The translations under genes and the position numbers were made by a program. Shown one piece after another: positions 8,308 through 15,191 of a stretch of DNA of 64,000 bases. The DNA comes from JAWKWH01 sp963669455 (GTDB lineage Bacteria > Pseudomonadota > Alphaproteobacteria > Rhizobiales > Rhizobiaceae), in NCBI GenBank assembly GCA_963669455.1, contig OY770026.1, forward strand, positions 2,418,001 through 2,482,000, given 5' to 3'. Numbering within the stretch: the stretch's first letter is position 1; every line of letters begins with the position of its first letter. Below the pieces are notes generated by a model, which did no database searches, was not told where the DNA came from, and was given only the letters and a program-made list of their open reading frames with translations.

Positions 8308-8581
8308 TTAGAGCGTGTCTTGCTTAAATGGGAGCAGTTTTATGGGATGGATTTTTCGTGTCGGCGAAGAGAACACCTTAAGTGAGATCAGACGATCGTG
8401 CGAGGATTTCGATGGTGAGGCCTGGTTTATCGGGCTTGCCTGACGGAAGGTCTAAGGCGTTTTGCGCCCTGGATGTCGTCGCGTGAAGCTAACGGGTGTG
8501 CACCCGCGTCGCGTCACGCTCCTCATTGGGACACAAATACCCTGCGCACAAACACATCCATTTAAACAAGATACGCTCTAG
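8308..8581. mobile_element. MITE-like element, family 1, copy 1
   Basis: This 274-base element has terminal inverted repeats. The left end (TTAG then AGCGTGTCTTGCTTAAATGG-like) pairs with a right end (CCATTTAAACAAGATACGCT then CTAG). Internal sequence matches the second copy at 28595-28906, above all in the last 120 bases, which include the palindrome GGGTGTGCACCC. No open reading frame of its own is credible. The flanking TTAG and CTAG both fit the YTAR target duplication I recall for IS5-family elements, so it may be mobilised by such a transposase elsewhere in the genome. It separates the thiolase operon from the corrinoid protein gene. Confidence 0.8.
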
Positions 8582-8628
8582 CATGGCAGCCGGCGCCAGC
8601 GCTCCGGCTTTTATGTTGGCTTATTTAG

Positions 8629-9327
8629 TCAGGCATTCACACGCTGATTATGGCGCCGGGACATCAGTTCCTTGGCCGTCTCCACCGCAACGGCTGCGTC
8701 GCGGCAATAGGCATCAGCGCCCACGGCCTTGCCAAATTCCTCGTTGAGCGGCGCACCGCCCACCAGCACCACATAATCGTCGCGGATGCCGCGCTCGATC
8801 ATCGTGTCGATAACGACCTTCATGTAAGGCATTGTCGTCGTCAAAAGGGCGGACATGCCGATAATGTCGGGTTGTTCGCGTTCGATGGCTTCGAGATAAT
8901 TTTCGACCGGGTTGTTGATGCCGAGATCAACGACATCGAAACCGGCGCCCTCCATCATCATGCCAACCAAGTTCTTACCGATATCGTGAATGTCGCCCTT
9001 GACGGTGCCGATCACCATCTTACCCTGTTTGGGAGCGCCGGTCTCGGCAAGCAGGGGACGCAGGATGGTCATGCCGGCCTTCATGGCATTGGCCGATAGC
9101 AAAACCTCCGGCACGAACAGGATGCCGTCGCGAAAATCCTCACCGACAATGCGCATGCCTTCGACCAGCGCTTTTGTCAGGACATCATACGGCGTCCAGC
9201 CCCGTTCCAGAAGAATGTTGGTCCCGTCCTCAATCTCCTCCTTGAGACCGTCGTAAAGGTCATCGTGCATCTGCGGCACGAGTTCATCGTCACTCAATTC
9301 GGATAAAATAATGTCATCGTCGGACAT
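8629..9327 (-). CDS. Corrinoid (B12-binding) methyl carrier protein, MtgC/MtbC-like
   Basis: The 232-residue protein has an N-terminal four-helix methionine-synthase-like cap (about 20-100) and a C-terminal B12-binding Rossmann domain. The latter carries GTVKGDIHDIGKN, where His of DxHxxG is the lower cobalt ligand, then MSALLTTTM and the GGAPLNEEF loop. An ATG 24 bases upstream is rejected because GGAGGAG sits just before the ATG at 9327. It should carry the methyl group between an MttB-family protein and an acceptor methyltransferase such as Bmt at 18299-19309. It is the only corrinoid protein in the window although two MttB-family genes are present. It stands alone between repeats. Confidence 0.92.
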   Translation of the reverse strand: MSDDDIILSELSDDELVPQMHDDLYDGLKEEIEDGTNILLERGWTPYDVLTKALVEGMRIVGEDFRDGILFVPEVLLSANAMKAGMTILRPLLAETGAPKQGKMVIGTVKGDIHDIGKNLVGMMMEGAGFDVVDLGINNPVENYLEAIEREQPDIIGMSALLTTTMPYMKVVIDTMIERGIRDDYVVLVGGAPLNEEFGKAVGADAYCRDAAVAVETAKELMSRRHNQRVNA

Positions 9328-9549
9328 GATTGTTTGCTCCTCCGGGAACATGCAATGGAATCGAGAGCGATACTAACTTCCCCAATATCCATATTTGCAT
9401 TCGATGCCAATGGCATAGCTCGATTGCGACGTGGGAAACGACGATAGCGCCAAACGGCCTGATTTTATGACGGATAATACCGCTTGGCGGAATAGTTTTT
9501 AGAAAAAACTGTTGAAGCCCACAATCAAGGTATTTTTCGCCCAGAACGC

Positions 9550-9648
9550 CCCAGGCATTTTTCGCTCGAACAGAGCCTTATGTGCGAAAAATGCGTCAAC
9601 AGTTCCAAGCGGATACACGCGGTTCCAAATAACCGCAAAACGCCCTAG
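9550..9648 (-). repeat. CTAG-bounded palindromic repeat, family 2, copy A
   Basis: Read on the minus strand this begins CTAGGGCGTTTTGCGG and contains a hairpin whose arms GCATTTTTCGC (9555-9565) and GCGAAAAATGC (9584-9594) are perfectly complementary. The segment between shares the pattern CCGCTTGGAAC-TGTTGA with copies at 31365 and 36693. A third GCGAAAAATA-like arm lies just outside, at about 9531-9545. The TAG of the GGDEF-EAL gene lies inside the CTAG end, so the repeat supplies that gene's stop. The 293-base gap between 9352 and 9644 otherwise shows nothing recognisable. Confidence 0.8.
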
Positions 9649-11492
9649 CCGACGGATAGTTGTGGTTGTTTGACCGGTTGCTTCTTCTGGCGAGGTGGCA
9701 GTTTCCGCGCTTTCTGGGTGTTGGCAATCCAATTTGGAATATCGGAAGCTGGCATTGGGCGTGATACGCCAAAGCCCTGGATGTGATCGCAGCCCAATGC
9801 ATTGAGGACAAGGCGTTCCTCAGGCGTTTCAACGCCTTCGGCAAGTGCATCGATGCGCAATGAATGTGCCAACCCGATCATTGCCGATGTAATTTTGGCC
9901 AGTTCGGAATAAAGATGAACATCCTTGACAAAACTCCGGTCAATCTTGATGCGATCGACCTTGAAATTCCGCAGGTTCGATATCGAAGCATGTCCGGTGC
10001 CAAAATCATCCAATTCAACCATAAAGCCGGCATCGGATAGATTTTCGATGTTTCTGATCATCTGGGAAGAATTATTGTCGATCATCACGCTTTCTAGAAT
10101 TTCCACACCGATAACCGTTGGGTCAATGTCGGCTTTGTCCGCAGCGAAAATCAATGAGTCGACAAGATTAACCTCAAGCAACCGGGCCGCAGTAAGATTG
10201 ATAGAGATCTGGGGTATTCTTAACTCACGATCAAGCCAGCCGCGCATGGCGTTGAAGGTTTGTTCCATGATAAGCCGGTCAAGCTGTTCAAGCAAACCTG
10301 CCTCATCGGCTGCATCGAGAAAATGGAACGGGGTCAGCAGTCCGCGTGTTGGGTGGTGCCAGCGGGCAAGCGCTTCGAGCCCCACCAGTTTTCCTGATCG
10401 CCCTTCCACCTGCGGCTGAAAATATGGCTCAAACTGACCGTTTTGGAGGCCCTCGCGAATATCTGACTGAAGCTCTTCGATCTGCTCATATTGGGTGCGC
10501 AGTTTCGGTGTGAAGAAACTGTATGTTCCACGCCCTGTGTTCTTGGCGGTATAGAGCGCCAGATCTGCATTGTTCAAACAGCTGTCGAGCGCTATGCCAT
10601 CGGCTTTGGTGCCACGGGCGATGCCTACGCTTCCGCCGATGTTGCATTCCTTGCCTTGGTAGATAAATGGCTTTGAAATATCTTCAATCAGGCTTTCGGC
10701 GCGTTTTGCAAGCGTCTCATCTGAGATGTCTTCAAAAATGAGCAAAACGAACTCGTCGCCGCCGGTACGTGCGAGAAAATCTTCCTGCCGGATATGTTGG
10801 ACCATCGCCTCAGTGGCATGCTGAAGCGCCATGTCTCCGGCCGCATGTCCCAACGTGTCGTTGATATGTTTGAACTTGTCCAGGTCGATATGCATGACGA
10901 TGGCATGGTCATGGGGCCAGCCAGACACCTCAATTCGATTCAGCAGGTCGCGCAGCGCGCGTCTGTTGGGCAGTCCCGTCAGTTCGTCTGTAAGCGCCAG
11001 CTTCTCGACATTCTTCTCGCCCATTTCCGCGACCAGGCGCGCAGTGGACAACACGACGTTGATCGTGTCGGACAGTTCATGTGAGACAAACCGTACAAGC
11101 TCCCCGAGGTCCGCAGTATCAGGGGTAGCATCGCGCCTAAGTGTGGCGTAGATATTTGTCGCCATACTATCAAAGCAATCGAATACTCTTTCGGTCTCGC
11201 GCGAGAAAGCGCCACTCATGATCTTTGTCAAGGCAGGATCGAAACCCTTGAGCAGATGGGCTTCTGAGTTGCGCAATTTGCTCCAGGAGGCGGAAAGATC
11301 GCGGAGAATTTGCCGTATTTCGGTGATGTCTGTCGATCCGCGGCAAGGCAGGACGCTCGCCGCAAGGCATAGCATCGCAAATTTGTGGCTCAATGTCTGC
11401 AGACCGCGCGCTTCCAAAACAAGAAGCGTCAGCCGCGATTCCGCAGAGCCTTTGGTGGTTGCCTTGCCAGAGGATTGTTCAGGCTGCTTCAT
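9645..11492 (-). CDS. GGDEF-EAL protein (diguanylate cyclase/phosphodiesterase)
   Basis: The 615-residue protein has an N-terminal helical region (1-160, with a PilJ/DHp-like stretch around 130-156), a GGDEF domain (about 165-325) and an EAL domain (about 340-600). GGDEF is intact at 244-248, with the inhibitory RxxD site RQED at 235-238. The EAL domain keeps EALARW (373-378), DDFGTG, the KID and EGVET elements. Both cyclic-di-GMP synthesis and hydrolysis are therefore possible. No membrane segment is evident. The ATG at 11492 overlaps the end of the globin gene by 14 bases, so the two are translationally coupled and probably work together. The C-terminal tail is basic and ends at a repeat. 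Confidence 0.92.
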   Translation of the reverse strand: MKQPEQSSGKATTKGSAESRLTLLVLEARGLQTLSHKFAMLCLAASVLPCRGSTDITEIRQILRDLSASWSKLRNSEAHLLKGFDPALTKIMSGAFSRETERVFDCFDSMATNIYATLRRDATPDTADLGELVRFVSHELSDTINVVLSTARLVAEMGEKNVEKLALTDELTGLPNRRALRDLLNRIEVSGWPHDHAIVMHIDLDKFKHINDTLGHAAGDMALQHATEAMVQHIRQEDFLARTGGDEFVLLIFEDISDETLAKRAESLIEDISKPFIYQGKECNIGGSVGIARGTKADGIALDSCLNNADLALYTAKNTGRGTYSFFTPKLRTQYEQIEELQSDIREGLQNGQFEPYFQPQVEGRSGKLVGLEALARWHHPTRGLLTPFHFLDAADEAGLLEQLDRLIMEQTFNAMRGWLDRELRIPQISINLTAARLLEVNLVDSLIFAADKADIDPTVIGVEILESVMIDNNSSQMIRNIENLSDAGFMVELDDFGTGHASISNLRNFKVDRIKIDRSFVKDVHLYSELAKITSAMIGLAHSLRIDALAEGVETPEERLVLNALGCDHIQGFGVSRPMPASDIPNWIANTQKARKLPPRQKKQPVKQPQLSVG

Positions 11493-11901
11493 GCTGGGCA
11501 GCACCTTCCAGCATTGTCTCACAAACAGCGTTGAGTGCAGCCTTCCACGCCTTTTGGTGATCTCTGGACCACTCTTCCTTCATCAAGGCGGATATCGTAT
11601 CAATCAAAACCTCGGTGACGACGGCATAATGAGCGGGCTCGGCACCGTATTTGACATGCCGTGCACCAAGAGCTCTAAGTTTGCCTTCGATTTCGGTTAG
11701 GTCATCAATGCTTTCGACCACCATTACGATGGACTTCCAGAGCTTTTCGCTTTGCTCGAACATATCATCGGAGAACAGTGTTCTGACGCCGGGCGCTATC
11801 TTAAACAGGTTGGTATAGAAAGCATTGGTTGCAGCAATGTTTGATTCTGCAAGCCGCTCGGCGGTGTCGCGAATGAGATCGATTTGATGATCAGATAGCA
11901 T
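11479..11901 (-). CDS. Single-domain globin (Vitreoscilla-hemoglobin-like)
   Basis: The 140-residue protein has globin landmarks aligned with Vitreoscilla hemoglobin: FYTNLF at 28-33, the CD1 Phe at F43 in VRTLF, a distal Gln candidate at Q50, and the proximal His at H82 in ARHVKYG followed by EPAHYAVV. It should bind heme and oxygen or nitric oxide. There is no FAD/NAD reductase domain, so it is not a flavohemoglobin. It is the first gene of a two-gene operon with the GGDEF-EAL protein, resembling a split form of globin-coupled sensors such as DosC. An inverted repeat lies about 30 bases upstream of its start. Confidence 0.9.
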   Translation of the reverse strand: MLSDHQIDLIRDTAERLAESNIAATNAFYTNLFKIAPGVRTLFSDDMFEQSEKLWKSIVMVVESIDDLTEIEGKLRALGARHVKYGAEPAHYAVVTEVLIDTISALMKEEWSRDHQKAWKAALNAVCETMLEGAAQHEAA

Positions 11902-11932
11902 GGATTGACCTATGGTTGCTGATGGGTTTTTG

Positions 11933-11958
11933 GGTTGTATTTATTCAATTATACAACC
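11933..11958. promoter_or_regulatory. Inverted repeat upstream of the globin gene, candidate operator
   Basis: GGTTGTAT (11933-11940) and ATACAACC (11951-11958) are perfect inverted arms around a ten-base AT-rich spacer. The repeat lies 32 bases before the globin start in the divergent region shared with the MttB-family gene. It is followed by AT-rich sequence suitable for a promoter. It does not match the FNR box or the NsrR site as I know them. The binding protein is unknown. Confidence 0.45.
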
Positions 11959-12021
11959 TGCGTAGTTAATAAATTTCTTATATAAAAATGTGTTTTCCCT
12001 CAGAAAACCGTATCAGCTCCA

Positions 12022-12065
12022 GGGCGTTTTTCGCGCATATGGTAGTGTTTGGGCGAAAAATGCCC
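12022..12065. repeat. Truncated family 2 palindromic repeat, copy B
   Basis: GGGCGTTTTTCGC (12022-12034) pairs with GCGAAAAATGCCC (12053-12065) with one mismatch, around an 18-base loop. This is the hairpin core of the family seen at 9550, 31365 and 36693, without the CCGCTTGGAAC arm. It lies between the divergent globin and MttB-family genes. The rest of the 295-base gap holds the operator-like repeat at 11933 and presumably both promoters. Confidence 0.65.
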
Positions 12066-12196
12066 CGGGTGTGATGCCGTTTGTATCATTTTTGCGACAT
12101 GGCTTGGCGTTGCCGGAAACGCTTGAAAACGGGTCTTGACTACGATTTTGCCAAAATTGCAGCGAGCTATGCTTCGCACGACCCGAGGAAAAGACA

Positions 12197-13762
12197 ATGG
12201 ATGAAAAAAAATCTGGCGGTGGCAGGCCAAGGCGCGTAGCTCGTGACGGCGGTGGTGCTGCGGCGCGGCGTGCCGCACGAGCCGGTGGCGGGCCAGGAGC
12301 ACAGCTTACCTACATCAAACGCAAAATCAGGCCATTTGAGGTGCTCGATGAAGACGGCCTGGCACTGATTGAAGCCAATGCGGACAAGGTGCTGGAGGAG
12401 ATTGGCATCGAGTTTCGCGGTGATGGCGAGGCGCTTGCCCTTTGGCGGGAGGCGGGAGCCGATGTGAAAGGCGAGCGCGTTCACTTTCCCAAAGGTCTTT
12501 GCCGGAACCTTTTGAAGACCGCACCATCTGAGTTTACGCAACATGCCCGCAATCCGGACCGGTCGGTGAAGATCGGCGGCGATGCAACGGTGTTCGCGCC
12601 CGTCTACGGGCCGCCATTCGTGCGCGATCTGGACGGAGAGAGGCGCTATGCCACGATTGAGGATTTTTGCAATTTCGTAAAGCTCGCCTATATGGCGCCC
12701 GCTATTCATCATTCAGGCGGTACCGTTTGCGAGCCGGTCGACATACCGGTCAACAAGCGCCACCTCGATATGATCTATGCGCATATGCGCTATTCCGACA
12801 AACCGTTCATGGGATCTGTCACGGCGCCCGAACGGGCCGAAGATACGGTGGAAATGTGCAAAATCCTGTTCGGTGAGCGGTTCGTTGCCGAACATACCGT
12901 GCTGGCAAGCCTGATCAACGTCAATTCGCCGATGGTGTTCGATGAAACCATGCTGGGGGCAGCTAAAGTCTACGCCCGCAACAATCAGGCATGCATTATC
13001 TCGCCGTTCATCCTTGCCGGTGCGATGAGCCCGGTGACGGTTGCCGGTACGCTGACCCAGGTGCTGGCCGAGGTTCTTGCAGGCGCTGCCACCACCCAGC
13101 TTGTTCGTCCAGGCGCGCCCGTCCTGTTCGGCACATTCGCCTCGTCGATTTCAATGCAGTCCGGTGCGCCGACATTCGGCACCCCCGAGCCGTCGCTGGT
13201 GTCCTATGGTGCCGCACAGCTGGCGCGGCGTCTTGGCCTGCCGTTTCGCACGGGCGGATCGCTTTGCGGGTCAAAACTGTCCGATGCGCAGGCGGCTTAC
13301 GAAAGCGCCAACACCATCAATTCCACCGTTCTGGCGGGCGCCAATTTCGTGCTTCATGCGGCGGGATGGCTGGAAGGTGGTCTGGTCAGCTCGTATGAAA
13401 AATTCATGATGGATATCGACCAGCTCGGCATGCAGCAGCGTATCGCCGAAGGGATCGCAATGACCGAAAACGACCAGGCGCTCGACGCAATTGCCGAGGT
13501 CGGACCCGGCAGCCATTATCTTGGTTGCAGCCATACGCAGGCCAATTTCCAAACCGCCTTCTACCGCTCTACCATCGCCGACAATAATTCCTTCGAACAG
13601 TGGCAGATGGAAGGCGAAAAATCAGCCAGCCAGCGCGCCGGCGAACTGGCGCGGCAATGGCTGAAGATCTACCAGGCGCCCGAGCTCGATGCGGGGATTG
13701 ATGAGGCATTGCAGGCCTTTATCGCCAATAAGAAGCAGTCGATGCCCGATGCGTTCACCTGA
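12197..13762 (+). CDS. MttB-family corrinoid methyltransferase 1 (non-pyrrolysine)
   Basis: The 521-residue protein belongs to the trimethylamine methyltransferase superfamily (COG5598). After a Gly/Arg-rich N-terminus (1-37) comes a TIM-barrel with the family landmarks GAMSPVTVAGTL, SGAPTFGTPE, DAQAAYES and HAAGWLEGGL. The frame is open with no internal amber codon, so it has no pyrrolysine. Such members act on quaternary amines, as MtgB does on glycine betaine. GAGGAAA precedes the ATG. The likely methyl acceptor is the corrinoid protein at 8629-9327. Glycine betaine is the best substrate guess because Bmt and DMGDH-like enzymes lie nearby, but other betaines cannot be excluded. The ferredoxin-like gene follows. 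Confidence 0.9.
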   Translation: MDEKKSGGGRPRRVARDGGGAAARRAARAGGGPGAQLTYIKRKIRPFEVLDEDGLALIEANADKVLEEIGIEFRGDGEALALWREAGADVKGERVHFPKGLCRNLLKTAPSEFTQHARNPDRSVKIGGDATVFAPVYGPPFVRDLDGERRYATIEDFCNFVKLAYMAPAIHHSGGTVCEPVDIPVNKRHLDMIYAHMRYSDKPFMGSVTAPERAEDTVEMCKILFGERFVAEHTVLASLINVNSPMVFDETMLGAAKVYARNNQACIISPFILAGAMSPVTVAGTLTQVLAEVLAGAATTQLVRPGAPVLFGTFASSISMQSGAPTFGTPEPSLVSYGAAQLARRLGLPFRTGGSLCGSKLSDAQAAYESANTINSTVLAGANFVLHAAGWLEGGLVSSYEKFMMDIDQLGMQQRIAEGIAMTENDQALDAIAEVGPGSHYLGCSHTQANFQTAFYRSTIADNNSFEQWQMEGEKSASQRAGELARQWLKIYQAPELDAGIDEALQAFIANKKQSMPDAFT

Positions 13763-13848
13763 AAGAAGCCCGCGGACGGCCGGGCAAAAGTGGCCAATCT
13801 GATCCACAACGATGTTTGGCGCACCGCCGTCAAAGGGCCGGACGGAAA

Positions 13849-14544
13849 ATGATGCGGTTTTCTCCCGGTGATATCAAAAAAAGCCTGTCGCATCATGGTC
13901 TGATTTCACGTGGCTTTCTCAACTTCGATGCTGGTGACGCCGCGCCAGTAGCGGTATCGGGCGAGCCGGCAAAATCCCTCATGCTCGTGGGGCAGGCAGG
14001 GGCACCCAATTGGCCCACCTTTCAGGCATGGCTGTCCACACGGCATCCAAAACCCGACAATCCACTGGATTGCTGGTCAAAGGACGTGATTGGTGGTGTT
14101 GCCGCATCACTTCAGGCGCGCGCAGTCTACCCATCCGACAAGCCATGGCTGCCGTTCCAGCAATGGGCGGTGCGCGCTGAAGGGCTGAAACCGTCGCCGC
14201 TCGGCATTTTGATCCATCCCGAATACGGGCTTTGGCACGCTTATCGTGGCGCGCTGTTGTTCGATCAGCCGTTTGATCATGCCGAAACACCGGAACCGAA
14301 CCATCCATGTGAAAATTGCCTTGAAAAACCCTGCCTTGCGACTTGCCCAGTCGGCGCATTTCAAAACGGAGGCTTTGACGGGGCGGCTTGTGTGCGTCAT
14401 GTCATCGGCGAATGCGGCGTGGCTTGCCGCAACGATGGATGTCTGGCACGAAATGCCTGTCCCGTAGGGGTGACATACCGCTACCCCGCCGGGGTTCAGG
14501 CATTCCATATGGCTGCTTTTCTGGCGAATAATCGGCAAAAATAG
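13849..14544 (+). CDS. Ferredoxin-like iron-sulfur protein, QueG-C-terminal-like
   Basis: The 231-residue protein carries one classical 4Fe-4S motif, C154, C157, C162 and C166 in CENCLEKPCLATCP. A second, irregular Cys set (C181, C189, C193, C198, C204) ends in ACPVG. The N-terminal 140 residues lack a recognisable catalytic domain but resemble uncharacterised ferredoxins related to the C-terminal part of epoxyqueuosine reductase. Two adjacent ATGs (13849 and 13852) follow GGACGGA. The gene lies 86 bases after the MttB-family gene on the same strand. A plausible but unproven role is low-potential reduction of the oxidised corrinoid protein, a step every corrinoid methyltransferase system needs. 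Confidence 0.7.
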   Translation: MMRFSPGDIKKSLSHHGLISRGFLNFDAGDAAPVAVSGEPAKSLMLVGQAGAPNWPTFQAWLSTRHPKPDNPLDCWSKDVIGGVAASLQARAVYPSDKPWLPFQQWAVRAEGLKPSPLGILIHPEYGLWHAYRGALLFDQPFDHAETPEPNHPCENCLEKPCLATCPVGAFQNGGFDGAACVRHVIGECGVACRNDGCLARNACPVGVTYRYPAGVQAFHMAAFLANNRQK

Positions 14545-14597
14545 ATTTTTTCATCAAAAAACCCAAGGATCGGTCCATTCGATTCGTCAAAAGGGCG

Positions 14598-15191
14598 ATG
14601 AAGGCAATGATACTTGATGAAGCAGAGGTGCCAGGAGGGGGTTTAGAGGCCTCTTCCGACGGAGCACTGGTTGGGCGCGCGGTCGGTGGCGATCGCGCCG
14701 CCTTCGCCGTGCTTGTCGAGCGGCACTACGGTTTCATTTTTCAGGTTGCGTTTCGCTGGTGCGGCAACCGCGCCAATGCCGAGGACATCACACAGGAGGT
14801 CTGTGTGCGGCTGGCGAAGGCAATCGGCAATTTTAAGGGCGAAAGCCGCTTTACCACCTGGCTCTATGCGATGGTGATCAACGCGGAGCGGGACCTGACA
14901 CGCAAGGTTACCCGCGATGCGGCAAAAACCGAGGCCTGGGGGCAGCACAATGCCCTGTTTGGCGAGGCTGAGGTTGGCGATGACCAGGAGGAACGTATCG
15001 CCATGCTTTGGCAGATCGTGCAGCAATTGCCGGCAAAACAGCGCGATGCGGTGTTGTTGATCTATGGCGAAGGCCTGTCGCATGGCGATGCGAGCGAGGT
15101 AATGGGCTGCGCTGAGGCGACGGTGTCCTGGCATATTCATGAAGCAAAAAAACGGCTCAAGCTGTTGGCGAAACGAGCTGAGGAAACATGA
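14598..15191 (+). CDS. ECF-family RNA polymerase sigma factor
   Basis: The 197-residue protein has sigma region 2 (about 35-100: ERHYGFIFQVAFRWCGN, ANAEDITQEVCVRL) and region 4 (about 135-190: QQLPAKQRDAVLLIYGEGLS then ATVSWHIHEAKKRL). Regions 1.1 and 3 are absent, which defines the ECF class. Its stop overlaps the start of the next gene by four bases. That gene encodes a membrane-anchored protein with a cytoplasmic N-terminus that may act as anti-sigma. The target promoters are unknown. I saw no matching -35/-10 pair upstream. Confidence 0.92.
   Translation: MKAMILDEAEVPGGGLEASSDGALVGRAVGGDRAAFAVLVERHYGFIFQVAFRWCGNRANAEDITQEVCVRLAKAIGNFKGESRFTTWLYAMVINAERDLTRKVTRDAAKTEAWGQHNALFGEAEVGDDQEERIAMLWQIVQQLPAKQRDAVLLIYGEGLSHGDASEVMGCAEATVSWHIHEAKKRLKLLAKRAEET

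Noticed and set aside
8496..8747. An 83-codon plus-strand frame
   Set aside because: It straddles the repeat element and the end of the corrinoid gene on the other strand, and has no protein-like composition.
9550..9648. CRISPR array made of the repeated hairpins
   Set aside because: Copies are kilobases apart, with no regular spacers and no cas genes.
12197..13762. Pyrrolysine-containing trimethylamine methyltransferase
   Set aside because: Both MttB-family frames are open throughout with no internal TAG, so neither encodes pyrrolysine.
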